From assembly GCF_012999535.1 (NCBI RefSeq), contig NZ_JABBWV010000023.1, forward strand, positions 1-56,517: 56,517 nt of DNA, given 5' to 3'. Both the position numbers and the translations under genes were made by a program. The DNA comes from Microbispora sp. H11081. Lineage in GTDB: Bacteria; Actinomycetota; Actinomycetes; Streptosporangiales; Streptosporangiaceae. Below, piece after piece: positions 32,373 to 41,115 of this stretch. The notes under the pieces were generated by a model. The model worked only from the letters and a program-made list of their open reading frames with translations, made no database searches and was not told the origin of the DNA. Position 1 is the stretch's first letter; every line of letters begins with the position of its first letter.

Positions 32373-33143
32373 ATGCGGATCGCCAGCCTCTCCTTCCGGT
32401 ACGGACGGCGAGCTCCCTGGGTCCTGCGGGACGCCCGTCTGGTCCTCGATCCGGGAGACGTGGTCGAGGTCACCGGACCCAACGGCGCCGGCAAGTCGAC
32501 CCTGCTGCGGCTGGCCGCCGGGCTGCTCAGGCCCGTACGCGGCAGCGTCGAGGACCGCCCCCGGGTCGTCGGATACGCCCCCGAGCGGTTCCCCGCCGAC
32601 CAGCCGTTCACCGTGGCGGCCTACCTGCGGCACATGACGGCGGTCAGGAGAACGAACACCGACGCCATCGGCCACTGGAGCGAACGGCTCGGCATGGACC
32701 ACCTGCTCGGGCAGCGCCTGCCCGACCTGTCCAAGGGCAGCGCGCACAAGGTCGGCCTCGCGCAGGCGCTGCTCGCGGATCCGGGGCTGCTCGTGCTCGA
32801 CGAACCCTTCGCCGGTCTCGACGCCGCGACCCGGGCCGAGCTCCCCGAAATCATCGGTGAGGTCCGCGCACGCGGCGGGATCGTGCTCCTGAGCGACCAC
32901 CAGGGCGATCTGCGCACCTTTCCCGGCCTGCGCCGCTGCGAGGTCCGCGACCACGTCGTACGGGAACCGGAGCCGACCGAGGAGGAGGCCGCCGAGGAGG
33001 CCCTGACCACACTGGAGGTGGCGGTGCCCGCCTCCCGGGCGGCGGACCTGGCCGCGCGGCTGCGCGCCGAGGGCTGCGCCGTACGGGTGACCCAGCAGGC
33101 GCCGGGACAGGCCACCGGGCGTGTCAGGGAGGAGGCGGGATGA
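32373..33143 (+). CDS. ABC transporter ATP-binding protein
   Basis: 256 residues. Walker A GPNGAGKST (about 34–42), a degenerate signature LSKGSAHKVGLAQAL where LSGGQ is usual, Walker B LLVLDEPFAGLD, and the switch His in LLSDHQGDL. The C-terminal 60 residues (Glu-rich, then a small alpha/beta segment) are an extra domain. The stop overlaps the permease start by four bases (ATGA). With one permease it would form a simple exporter of the ABC-2 type; the substrate is unknown. TAAGCT nine bases before the ATG suggests a nearly leaderless message. Confidence 0.85.
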   Translation: MRIASLSFRYGRRAPWVLRDARLVLDPGDVVEVTGPNGAGKSTLLRLAAGLLRPVRGSVEDRPRVVGYAPERFPADQPFTVAAYLRHMTAVRRTNTDAIGHWSERLGMDHLLGQRLPDLSKGSAHKVGLAQALLADPGLLVLDEPFAGLDAATRAELPEIIGEVRARGGIVLLSDHQGDLRTFPGLRRCEVRDHVVREPEPTEEEAAEEALTTLEVAVPASRAADLAARLRAEGCAVRVTQQAPGQATGRVREEAG

Positions 33144-33811
33144 CTGCCGTGCTCGCGCTGGCGCGATTCCGCGTCGCAGGATACGTCGCCGGCCACCGGG
33201 CGCTGCAGCCGCTCATGGGACTGCTGGTGCTGCTGGCCATCCTCTACGCGACGGCGGTGCCCGCAGGTCAGGAGATCGCCGCCACCGCCGACTCGGCGGC
33301 CATGCTCGTGCCGGTGCTCGCCTGGGCCGCGCGCGGCCTGCTCGACACCGAACCCGACGAGCAGCGCGGCATCGCCCTGTCGGCGCTGGGACCGAGAGAA
33401 CTGGTGAGCGGGCTGCTCGCGGCGTTCTCCTCGCTGCTCGTCCTGGCCGCGGTCGCCGAGGGCATGCTGCTCCTCCGCCTCACCACCTCCCCCACCGTCG
33501 CCGTGCTCCTGACCGGGGTGTGGCTGCATCTGCTGTCGGCGACGGCGGGGCTCGCACTCGGGGCGTTGACGAGCCGCCCCATCCTGCCCTCCCCGGCGGT
33601 CTCGACGATCGCCCTGATCTTCGGGTACCTGTCGATGCTGATCCTCAGCATGGCCGGGGCCCGCTGGCTCACCGTGCCGGTCATGGGCTGGATGCGCGAC
33701 GCCCATCACGGCGTGCTGCTGTCCGAGGCGGCCCTGATCTCGGTGCAGTCGCTGCTGTGGCCCGCGATCGGCCTGGCCGCCTACGCGTGGCTGCGCCGCA
33801 CCCGGCCCTGA
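33140..33811 (+). CDS. ABC transporter membrane subunit
   Basis: 223 residues with about six hydrophobic helices and no recognisable soluble domain. Sequence similarity is weak, so assignment rests on the four-base overlap with the ATPase gene and the membrane topology typical of ABC-2 permeases. It ends 17 bp before the convergent rlmN gene. Substrate unknown. Confidence 0.75.
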   Translation: MTAVLALARFRVAGYVAGHRALQPLMGLLVLLAILYATAVPAGQEIAATADSAAMLVPVLAWAARGLLDTEPDEQRGIALSALGPRELVSGLLAAFSSLLVLAAVAEGMLLLRLTTSPTVAVLLTGVWLHLLSATAGLALGALTSRPILPSPAVSTIALIFGYLSMLILSMAGARWLTVPVMGWMRDAHHGVLLSEAALISVQSLLWPAIGLAAYAWLRRTRP

Positions 33812-33827
33812 GGCGCTACTGGGGGCG

Positions 33828-34940
33828 CTACTGGGGCGCGGCGGCGAGTTGCCCGCACGCCCCGTCGATCTCCCGCCCCCGCGTGTCCCGTACGGTGACG
33901 GCCACACCGTGCGACTCCAGGCGGCGTACGAACGCCCGCTCGTCCTCGGGGCGCGAGGCCGTCCACTTCGAGCCGGGCGTGGGGTTGAGCGGGATCAGGT
34001 TGACGTGGACCAGCTTGCCCTTGAGCAGGCGGCCGAGCAGGTCGGCCCGCCACTCCTGGTCGTTGATGTCCTTGATCAGGGCGTACTCGATGGACACGCG
34101 CCGCTTGGTCTTCGCCGCGTAGTCCCAGGCCGCGCCGAGCACCTCGGCGACCTTCCACCGCGTGTTGATCGGCACCAGCGTGTCCCTGAGCTCGTCGTCC
34201 GGCGCGTGCAGGGAGACGGCGAGCGTCACCGGCAGGCCCTCGTCGGCGAGCTTGCCGATCGCCGGCACCAGGCCGACCGTCGAGACGGTGACCCCGCGCG
34301 CCGAGATGCCGAGGCCCTCCGGCGCCGGGTCGACCAGGCGGCGCACCGCGCCGATGACGGCCTTGTAGTTGGCCATCGGCTCGCCCATGCCCATGAAGAC
34401 GACGTTGGTCACCCGTCCGGGCCCGCCGGGGACCTCGCCGCGCGCCAGCGCGCGGGCGCCCGCGACGACCTGCTCGACGATCTCGGCGGTGGACATGTTG
34501 CGGGTGAGCCCGGCCTGGCCCGTGGCACAGAACGGGCAGTTCATGCCGCACCCGGCCTGGGAGGAGACGCACATCGTGGCCCGGTCGGGATAACGCATCA
34601 GCACCGACTCGACCAGCGAGCCGTCGAACAGCTTCCACAACGTCTTGCGCGTCGTGCCGCCGTCACAGGTGATCTCCCGTACCGGCGTCAGCAGCGGGGG
34701 CATGAGCCGCTCGACCAGCCGCTCACGCAGCGCCTCGGGCAGGTCGGTCATCTGCTCGGGGGAGCCGGTCAGCCGGGTGAAGTAGTGACGGGAGAGCTGG
34801 TCGGCGCGGAACGGCTTCTCCCCCAGCTCCGCCACCGCCGCCCTGCGCTCCGCCATGGTCAGGTCGGCCAGGTGGCGCTGCGGCTTGGCCCTGCGGGGCG
34901 CCACGAAGGTCAGCTGCCCGGTCTTCGGCTGCTCGCTCAC
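33828..34940 (-). CDS. rlmN: Dual-specificity 23S rRNA A2503 / tRNA A37 C2-methyltransferase RlmN
   Basis: A 370-residue radical SAM enzyme. The 4Fe-4S cluster cysteines are in [12 protein letters not shown] (CxxxCxxC), followed by [13 protein letters not shown] and the C-terminal Cys in DGACGQL that forms the methylated protein intermediate partner. It methylates A2503 of 23S rRNA and A37 of some tRNAs. In the related genomes I recall, it follows cdsA directly; here a convergent plus-strand gene separates them. ATG start; the N-terminal 20 residues are polar. Confidence 0.93.
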   Translation of the reverse strand: MSEQPKTGQLTFVAPRRAKPQRHLADLTMAERRAAVAELGEKPFRADQLSRHYFTRLTGSPEQMTDLPEALRERLVERLMPPLLTPVREITCDGGTTRKTLWKLFDGSLVESVLMRYPDRATMCVSSQAGCGMNCPFCATGQAGLTRNMSTAEIVEQVVAGARALARGEVPGGPGRVTNVVFMGMGEPMANYKAVIGAVRRLVDPAPEGLGISARGVTVSTVGLVPAIGKLADEGLPVTLAVSLHAPDDELRDTLVPINTRWKVAEVLGAAWDYAAKTKRRVSIEYALIKDINDQEWRADLLGRLLKGKLVHVNLIPLNPTPGSKWTASRPEDERAFVRRLESHGVAVTVRDTRGREIDGACGQLAAAPQ

Positions 34941-35044
34941 GCAAAACCCTTCCCATCTCCCGCCGCCATGGTCTTAACGACTGGCGTGTGCGGTTCTACA
35001 TTCTGTCTGGCGGTCGAATCCCGGAGGCGTACGAGAGGTGAGGT

Positions 35045-36076
35045 GTGGACACCACTGTCGTGCTCACCAGCCCCAATCCCTACGGGAGCCGCACACTGAC
35101 GATCGAAGCCGACCGGACCTCCTCCGTAGCTTACCTTCGCGACGCGAAGGGGATCGTCCACGGAGCGGTCTGGCTGGCCAACCACGTGCCCGCGCCCGCG
35201 GAGGCCGATCTCGCCAGGGCCGGCGCCGGGCTGCCGCCGGTGATGCCGGAGGCGCACACCGCGCACCCCTCCGGCCGCCCGCCCCTCGATCCGGAGGCGC
35301 TGTCGGTGCTGTGGTTCGAGGAGGGCGACGGCGTCGCCCTGTACGAGAACGACGTGCTCCTGGCGGTCATTCCTGCGTGGGCCGACCTGGAGCGCGGCAT
35401 GCCCGGATACGCGAGGGACGCCCTCGGGGAGTCGCCGTTCGCCTGGCCGCTCGGCGAGGCGCTGGAGGGCCTGTCGCCCCGGGTGGCGAAGGCCCGCGCG
35501 TACTGGCAGTGGCGGCAGGCGGAGGGCAGCTGGGCCACCTACCAGCAGTTCGTGCTCGGCCACCTCGACGGCAGGCTGGGGACGCCCGGTCGTTACTGGG
35601 ACGTCGGTGGCGGCCGGTTCCCCATGGTCGGCGTCAGCGAGCGGCCGCCCACGTTCACCCGGGACTACACGGTGCTGTCCACCGTGGGCATGAGCTGCCA
35701 GCGGATGCCCGCCGCGGAGATGTACGACACGGCGTGCCGGGTGGAACTCGCGCTGGCGACCAGGCAGGATCCGAGGGTCGCCGCACGGCTGTTCGCCTGG
35801 CTCGGGCAGTATCCGTGGCGGTCGGTGACGTGGCTGGGACACGGGCACACGGCCCGCTGGTTCCAGAGCCCGCGCACCTTTCCCCTGGACGGGCACCACG
35901 GGGTGCTCATGCTGACCGACCCACCCGGCCTCCCGGACATGTCGGGATTCGTGTTTGGCGGCGACGCCGTACGGTGGCTGTGGCTGCTGCCGCTCACCGA
36001 GCCCGAGTTGCGCCTCGTGGCCGACCACGGTCATCGGGCGATCACCGAACGGCTGGCCGTGACCAGCCGGATCTGA
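35045..36076 (+). CDS. SUFU-like (suppressor of fused) domain protein
   Basis: 343 residues, soluble. The C-terminal half (about 195–340) resembles bacterial suppressor-of-fused domains: YTVLSTVGMSCQRM, RVELALATR, and the end LWLLPLTEPELRLVADHG. The N-terminal half (about 1–190) is unassigned. Bacterial SUFU proteins are often immunity or accessory proteins; no toxin is adjacent here. GTG start preceded by GAGAGGTGAGG. The gene is inserted in reverse between rlmN and cdsA and its 3' side carries a 14-bp tandem repeat. Family call moderate. Confidence 0.6.
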   Translation: MDTTVVLTSPNPYGSRTLTIEADRTSSVAYLRDAKGIVHGAVWLANHVPAPAEADLARAGAGLPPVMPEAHTAHPSGRPPLDPEALSVLWFEEGDGVALYENDVLLAVIPAWADLERGMPGYARDALGESPFAWPLGEALEGLSPRVAKARAYWQWRQAEGSWATYQQFVLGHLDGRLGTPGRYWDVGGGRFPMVGVSERPPTFTRDYTVLSTVGMSCQRMPAAEMYDTACRVELALATRQDPRVAARLFAWLGQYPWRSVTWLGHGHTARWFQSPRTFPLDGHHGVLMLTDPPGLPDMSGFVFGGDAVRWLWLLPLTEPELRLVADHGHRAITERLAVTSRI

Positions 36077-36092
36077 GCCGGGACCGGGCCGC

Positions 36093-36162
36093 GGATCGTG
36101 AGCTGCGGATCGTGGGCTGCGGATCGTGGGCTGCGGGTTGTGGGCTGCGGGTTGTGGGCTGC
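36093..36162. repeat. 14-bp tandem repeat, 5 copies
   Basis: Five consecutive units ending GTGGGCTGC (first one GTGAGCTGC): three begin GGATC and two begin GGGTT. They fill the gap between the convergent SUFU-like and cdsA genes. Confidence 0.9.
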
Positions 36163-36169
36163 GGCGGCG

Positions 36170-37288
36170 TCAGGCGACCGGGACCAGGAGCGTGAGCAGC
36201 AGCCACACGGGGACGAGCGTGAACAGCAGCGAGTCGAGGCGGTCCATGGCCCCGCCGTGCCCCGGCAGCAGCGTGCCCATGTCCTTGACGCCGATGTCAC
36301 GCTTGATGACCGACTCGACCAGGTCGCCGAGCGTCGCGCACACGACCCCCGCCAGGCCGACGACGGCGCCCTGCCAGTATTCGCCCCCGAGCAGGAAGTG
36401 GACCAGTAACGCGCCGCCCACGACGCACGCGAGGGTGGACCCGGCGAAGCCCTCCCAGGTCTTCTTCGGGCTGATGAGCGGCGACATCCGGTGCTTGCCG
36501 AAGAGGATCCCGGCGGCGTAGCCGCCGATGTCGCTGCAGACGGTCACCGCGACGAAGACGATCACGCGGTCCGGCCCGTCCTCGGGAGCGAGCAGCAGCG
36601 GTACGAAGCCGGCGAGCAGCGCCGGATAGACCGCGACGAACAACGCGGCGGTCGCGTCCCTGACGAAGCCCTCCGCTCCCTGGAACATGCGCCAGGTCAG
36701 CAGCACCATCACGGTCACCGCGAACGCGCCGACCAGGAAGGACGTGCCACCCCAGAAGGGCCCGACCACCATGGCCGCCAGGCCCGCGAGCAGCGGCGGC
36801 AGCGGCACCCGGATGCCGAACCCGCCGAACGCCTTGACTAGCTCGTGCACCCCGACGCCGACAACCACGAGGACGACGGCGAGGAAGGCGACCTTCACGG
36901 TGTAGAGCGAGCCGATGACGGCCGCGCCCAGCGCGACGCCGACCCCCACCGCGGCCGGAAGGTTGCGGCCGGCACGGCCCGGCGACTTCGTGACGACGCC
37001 ACCCGGCGTGGTGGTCGCGGCGCCGGCTCCGATGCCGGTTTTCGCGCCCGTGTCGGTGCCGGTTCCCGCGCCGGTCCCGGTGCCGGTTCCCGCGCTGGTC
37101 TCGATGCCGTTTTCGGTACCGGTCTCGGTGTCGGCTTCGGTGCCGGTCTCGGTGCCGGCGACGCCGTTCGGCGCGGAAGCGTGCCCGGCGCCGGTGCGAT
37201 TCCCCGTGCCGGGACCGTGTCCGGCGCCGGAGGGGCCCGCCGGGCCCCCTGCCGGGTTGCGGTCGCCGGAGGCAGCAGTTCCGTCCAC
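36170..37288 (-). CDS. cdsA: Phosphatidate cytidylyltransferase with long low-complexity N-terminus
   Basis: CdsA makes CDP-diacylglycerol from phosphatidic acid and CTP, the precursor of membrane phospholipids. The C-terminal 260 residues carry about eight membrane helices and the signature region SDIGGYAAGILFGKHRMSP, ISPKKTWEG, and GDLVESVIKRDIGVKDMGTL with the final GHGGAMDRLDS. The first about 110 residues are disordered Gly/Thr/Glu/Ala (GTETGTEADTETGTENG) encoded by short imperfect DNA repeats, unusual for the family. The GTG at 37288 is chosen because a hairpin covers the frame further upstream; the true start could be inside the repeat. It is the last gene of rpsB–tsf–pyrH–frr–cdsA. 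Confidence 0.88.
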   Translation of the reverse strand: MDGTAASGDRNPAGGPAGPSGAGHGPGTGNRTGAGHASAPNGVAGTETGTEADTETGTENGIETSAGTGTGTGAGTGTDTGAKTGIGAGAATTTPGGVVTKSPGRAGRNLPAAVGVGVALGAAVIGSLYTVKVAFLAVVLVVVGVGVHELVKAFGGFGIRVPLPPLLAGLAAMVVGPFWGGTSFLVGAFAVTVMVLLTWRMFQGAEGFVRDATAALFVAVYPALLAGFVPLLLAPEDGPDRVIVFVAVTVCSDIGGYAAGILFGKHRMSPLISPKKTWEGFAGSTLACVVGGALLVHFLLGGEYWQGAVVGLAGVVCATLGDLVESVIKRDIGVKDMGTLLPGHGGAMDRLDSLLFTLVPVWLLLTLLVPVA

Positions 37289-37310
37289 AGCGTCCCACTC
37301 TCTATATACG

Positions 37311-37357
37311 CGTGATCCTTGCGCCGCCCGCCCTCGCGGTGCGGCACAAGGATCACG
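37311..37357 (-). terminator. 17-bp stem hairpin between frr and cdsA
   Basis: CGTGATCCTTGCGCCGC (37311–37327) pairs with 37341–37357 with a single mismatch, across a 13-base loop. There is no U-tract. It may terminate or attenuate transcription between frr and cdsA, or protect the upstream mRNA. Confidence 0.65.
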
Positions 37358-37393
37358 ATCTTGCCTCACGGGCCCGGATGCCGGGCCGCGTCG

Positions 37394-37951
37394 TCAGACC
37401 TCGAGCAGCTCGGCTTCCTTGTGCTTCAGCAACTCGTCGATCTTCGCGACGTGCTTCTGGGTGAGGTCGTCGAGCTCCTTGACCGCGCGATGGACCTCGT
37501 CCTCGCCCGCCTCGCCGTCCTTGACGAGCCTGTCGAGGATCTCCTTGGCGTGCCGGCGGATGTTCCGTACGGACACGCGGCCGTGCTCCGCCTTGCTGCG
37601 GGCTACCTTGATGTACTCCTTGCGGCGCTCCTCGGACAGCTCGGGGAACACCACGCGGATCACGGAGCCGTCGTTGCTGGGGTTGACGCCGAGGTCGCTG
37701 TCGCGGATGGCCTTCTCGACCGCGTTCAGCGAGCCCTTGTCATACGGCTGCACGATCACCATGCGCGCCTCGGGGACCTGGAACGACACGAGCTGCTGAA
37801 TCGGCGTCATCGACCCGTAGTACTCAACACTGATCTTGTTGAACATCGAGGGCGTAACGCGGCCGGTGCGGATGCTCGCGAAGTCCTCCTTGGCGACCGT
37901 CACCGCTTTGTCCATCTTCTCCTCGGCTTCGAGGAGGGTTTCGTCGATCAC
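37394..37951 (-). CDS. frr: Ribosome recycling factor
   Basis: 185 residues, the standard length. It starts [17 protein letters not shown] and contains [17 protein letters not shown] and the central [15 protein letters not shown] typical of RRF, ending in a coiled-coil helix. With EF-G it splits post-termination ribosomes. It lies nine bases after pyrH on the same strand. Confidence 0.96.
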   Translation of the reverse strand: MIDETLLEAEEKMDKAVTVAKEDFASIRTGRVTPSMFNKISVEYYGSMTPIQQLVSFQVPEARMVIVQPYDKGSLNAVEKAIRDSDLGVNPSNDGSVIRVVFPELSEERRKEYIKVARSKAEHGRVSVRNIRRHAKEILDRLVKDGEAGEDEVHRAVKELDDLTQKHVAKIDELLKHKEAELLEV

Positions 37952-37960
37952 TGCGGCTCC

Positions 37961-38782
<822 letters not shown>

Positions 38783-39616
38783 CTAAGCCTGGCCGACCTT
38801 GTAACGGGTGAAGGCCAGGACCTTGACGCCGGCCTCCTCCGCGACCTTCTTGATCGTCTTCTTGTTGTCCTTCACGAACGCCTGCTCGAGCAGCGTGAAG
38901 TCCTTGTACCAGCCGTTGACCCGGCCGTCGACGATCTTCGAGATGGCGGCCTCGGGCTTGCCCTCCTCGCGGGTCATCTGCTCGAAGAGCGACCGCTCCT
39001 TCTCGACGACCTCGGCGGGCACCTCGGCGGGGCTGAGGTACTTCGGCGCCATCGCCGCGGCGTGCTGGGCGATGTCCTTGGCGATCTCGGCGTTCTGCGT
39101 GTCGAGCTGCACGAGCACGCCCACGGCCGGCGGGAGCTGCGGGTCGGTCTTGTGCATGTAGGAGGTGATGAAGCCACCCTCCAGCACCGAGAACCGGCGG
39201 ATCTCGATCTTCTCGCCGAGCGCGGCGTTGGCCTCGTCGAGCAGCTCCTTGACGGTCTTGCCGTTCAGCTGGGACTCCAGCAGGGTCGGCACGTCGCCGG
39301 GCTTGGTCGCGACGATGTGCGCGACGATCTCGGCCGCGAGCTCCTGGAAGCGCTCGTTCTTGGCGACGAAGTCGGTCTCGCAGTTGAGCTCCAGCAGCGC
39401 CGCGAGCGACTCGCCCTCGTGCTTGACGGCGACCAGGCCGTTCGACGCGGTGCGGGCCTCGCGCTTGCCGACGTCCTTGGCGCCCTTGAGACGCAGGATG
39501 TCGACGGCCTTGTCGAAGTCGCCCTCGGACTCCTCGAGCGCCTTCTTACAGTCCATCATGCCGGCGGCGGTCAGCTCACGAAGGCGCTTGACGTCGGCCA
39601 TGTTTACGGAAGCCAT
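38783..39616 (-). CDS. tsf: Elongation factor Ts
   Basis: A 277-residue nucleotide exchange factor for EF-Tu. The N-terminal UBA-like helix bundle (MADVKRLRELTAAGMMDCKKAL) and the core motif CETDFVAKNERFQEL are present, with the C-terminal coiled/dimer region. The ATG at 39616 has GAGGAAA upstream; the open frame extends to 39682 without a start signal. It is separated from rpsB by 192 bp containing a hairpin, which may set the S2/EF-Ts ratio. Confidence 0.95.
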   Translation of the reverse strand: MASVNMADVKRLRELTAAGMMDCKKALEESEGDFDKAVDILRLKGAKDVGKREARTASNGLVAVKHEGESLAALLELNCETDFVAKNERFQELAAEIVAHIVATKPGDVPTLLESQLNGKTVKELLDEANAALGEKIEIRRFSVLEGGFITSYMHKTDPQLPPAVGVLVQLDTQNAEIAKDIAQHAAAMAPKYLSPAEVPAEVVEKERSLFEQMTREEGKPEAAISKIVDGRVNGWYKDFTLLEQAFVKDNKKTIKKVAEEAGVKVLAFTRYKVGQA

Positions 39617-39655
39617 GTCCAATTTCCTCTTCGGGACCCGGATGAATCGTCTGGG

Positions 39656-39684
39656 GGGTGGGCGCCCGTGGCGAGCACCCACCC
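39656..39684 (-). terminator. Hairpin between rpsB and tsf
   Basis: GGGTGGG (39656–39662) pairs with CCCACCC (39678–39684). It sits in the rpsB–tsf intergenic space and may partly terminate, as known for this intercistronic region in other bacteria. Confidence 0.4.
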
Positions 39685-39808
39685 GGTGAAGCCCTCAGCG
39701 CGGCGAGGTGTCGTCCCTACCGCACCGGAACCAGGTCGCTGCCTGGAGATCCCCGCCTGTCGCGGCCGGCCGTAGGCGCCGCGCCCGGCGGGGACCCATG
39801 GTCGTCCC

Positions 39809-40729
39809 TCAGGCCTGCTCGTCCTGCGCGGGCTGCTCGGCGGCCGGAGCCTCGGCAGCCGGAGCCTCGGCAGTCTCGGCGGCCGGAGCCTCGGCGGCGG
39901 GCGCCTCGGCGGTCTCAGCGGCCGGAGCCTCGGCGGCCGGAGCGGCCTCGCCGCCCTCGAGGAGCTCGCGCTCCCACTCGGCCAGCGGCTCGGCGGCGGC
40001 GACGCCCGCGGGCTTCTCGTCACCGCGGCCGGCGCCCGCACGGGTCATGAGACCGTCGGCGACAGCGTCGGCGATCACGCGAGTGAGGAGGCTGACGGCG
40101 CGGATCGCGTCGTCGTTGCCCGGGATCGGGTAGTCGACCTCGTCCGGGTCGCAGTTGGTGTCAAGGATCGCGACGACCGGGATGCCGAGCTTCTTGGCCT
40201 CGTTGATCGCGATGTGCTCCTTCTTGGTGTCCACGACCCAGACCGCGCTCGGAACGCGGGCCATGTCACGGATACCGCCGAGGGTGCGCTCCAGCTTCTC
40301 CTTCTCGCGGCGGCGCATCAGGAGCTCCTTCTTGGTGAGCCCGGAGCCGGCCACGTTGTCGAAGTCGAGCTCCTCGAGCTCCTTCAGACGCTGGAGCCTC
40401 TTGTGCACGGTGGAGAAGTTGGTGAGCATGCCGCCCAGCCAGCGCTGGTTCACGTACGGCATGCCGACGCGCGACGCCTGCTCGACGATCGACTCCTGCG
40501 CCTGCTTCTTCGTGCCGATGAACATGATGGTGCCGCCGTGCGCGACGGTCTCCTTCACGAAGTCGTAGGCACGGTCGATGAACGACAGCGACTTCTGCAG
40601 GTCGATGATGTAGATGCCGTTGCGCTCCGTGAAGATGAAGCGCTTCATCTTCGGGTTCCACCGGCGGGTCTGGTGGCCGAAGTGAACGCCGCTCTCCAGC
40701 AGCTGCCGCATCGTGACGACAGGGGCCAT
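39809..40729 (-). CDS. rpsB: Small-subunit ribosomal protein S2 with repetitive C-terminal tail
   Basis: 306 residues. The S2 core is clear ([60 protein letters not shown]). The last 45 or so residues are an Ala/Glu/Pro/Thr repeat (units like EAPAAETA), an extension common in actinobacterial S2 but of variable length. The ATG at 40729 with GGAGG nine bases upstream is the start; the frame is open to 40765. Confidence 0.95.
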   Translation of the reverse strand: MAPVVTMRQLLESGVHFGHQTRRWNPKMKRFIFTERNGIYIIDLQKSLSFIDRAYDFVKETVAHGGTIMFIGTKKQAQESIVEQASRVGMPYVNQRWLGGMLTNFSTVHKRLQRLKELEELDFDNVAGSGLTKKELLMRRREKEKLERTLGGIRDMARVPSAVWVVDTKKEHIAINEAKKLGIPVVAILDTNCDPDEVDYPIPGNDDAIRAVSLLTRVIADAVADGLMTRAGAGRGDEKPAGVAAAEPLAEWERELLEGGEAAPAAEAPAAETAEAPAAEAPAAETAEAPAAEAPAAEQPAQDEQA

Positions 40730-41113
40730 GGTGATGGTCCTCCATGGTCGTGTGCCCTTGGGCACGGTCTCGGTTGGTCACGCGGGCGGCTTGCCCGCGC
40801 CCTGACGCCCCGGGCCGCTTCCACCGGACAGGGTCCGGACCGAGAAGGCGGCTCGTGAGTGGGCGTGCGAATTCGGCCCGTCTAGCAGGCCGTCGAACAG
40901 TCTACCCGGATCCGCTCCTTCAGTTGACCCGCGCCGGATCGGGACACCGAGGTTCAGGAAGGACGGAGCTCAACAGGACAGAGAGCGACAGGCCAGAGAG
41001 CAACAGGACAGAGCGCGGCAGAGCGCAGGAGCGCGGGCTCGGATGGACGGTGTTCAGGAGGACCGGGTTCAGGGCGACGGAGCTCAGGGCGACGGAGCTC
41101 AGGGCGACAGAGC
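40730..41113 (-). other. rpsB leader and upstream region with hairpins
   Basis: A 384-bp region without a gene. Near the start codon it holds two perfect hairpins: GTGCCC/GGGCAC (40752–40765) and CGCGGGC/GCCCGCG (40781–40799), which could form the S2 leader RNA. Further upstream it becomes a run of imperfect purine-rich repeats (ACAGGACAGAG type) that grade into the 15-bp repeat next to the CoA transferase. Promoter boxes were not assigned. Confidence 0.5.
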
Positions 41114-41115
41114 TC
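41071..41115. repeat. 15-bp tandem repeat, 3 copies
   Basis: AGGGCGACGGAGCTC at 41071–41085 and 41086–41100, and a one-mismatch copy at 41101–41115. The last copy overlaps the stop codon of the CoA transferase gene. More degenerate copies precede it. Confidence 0.85.
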
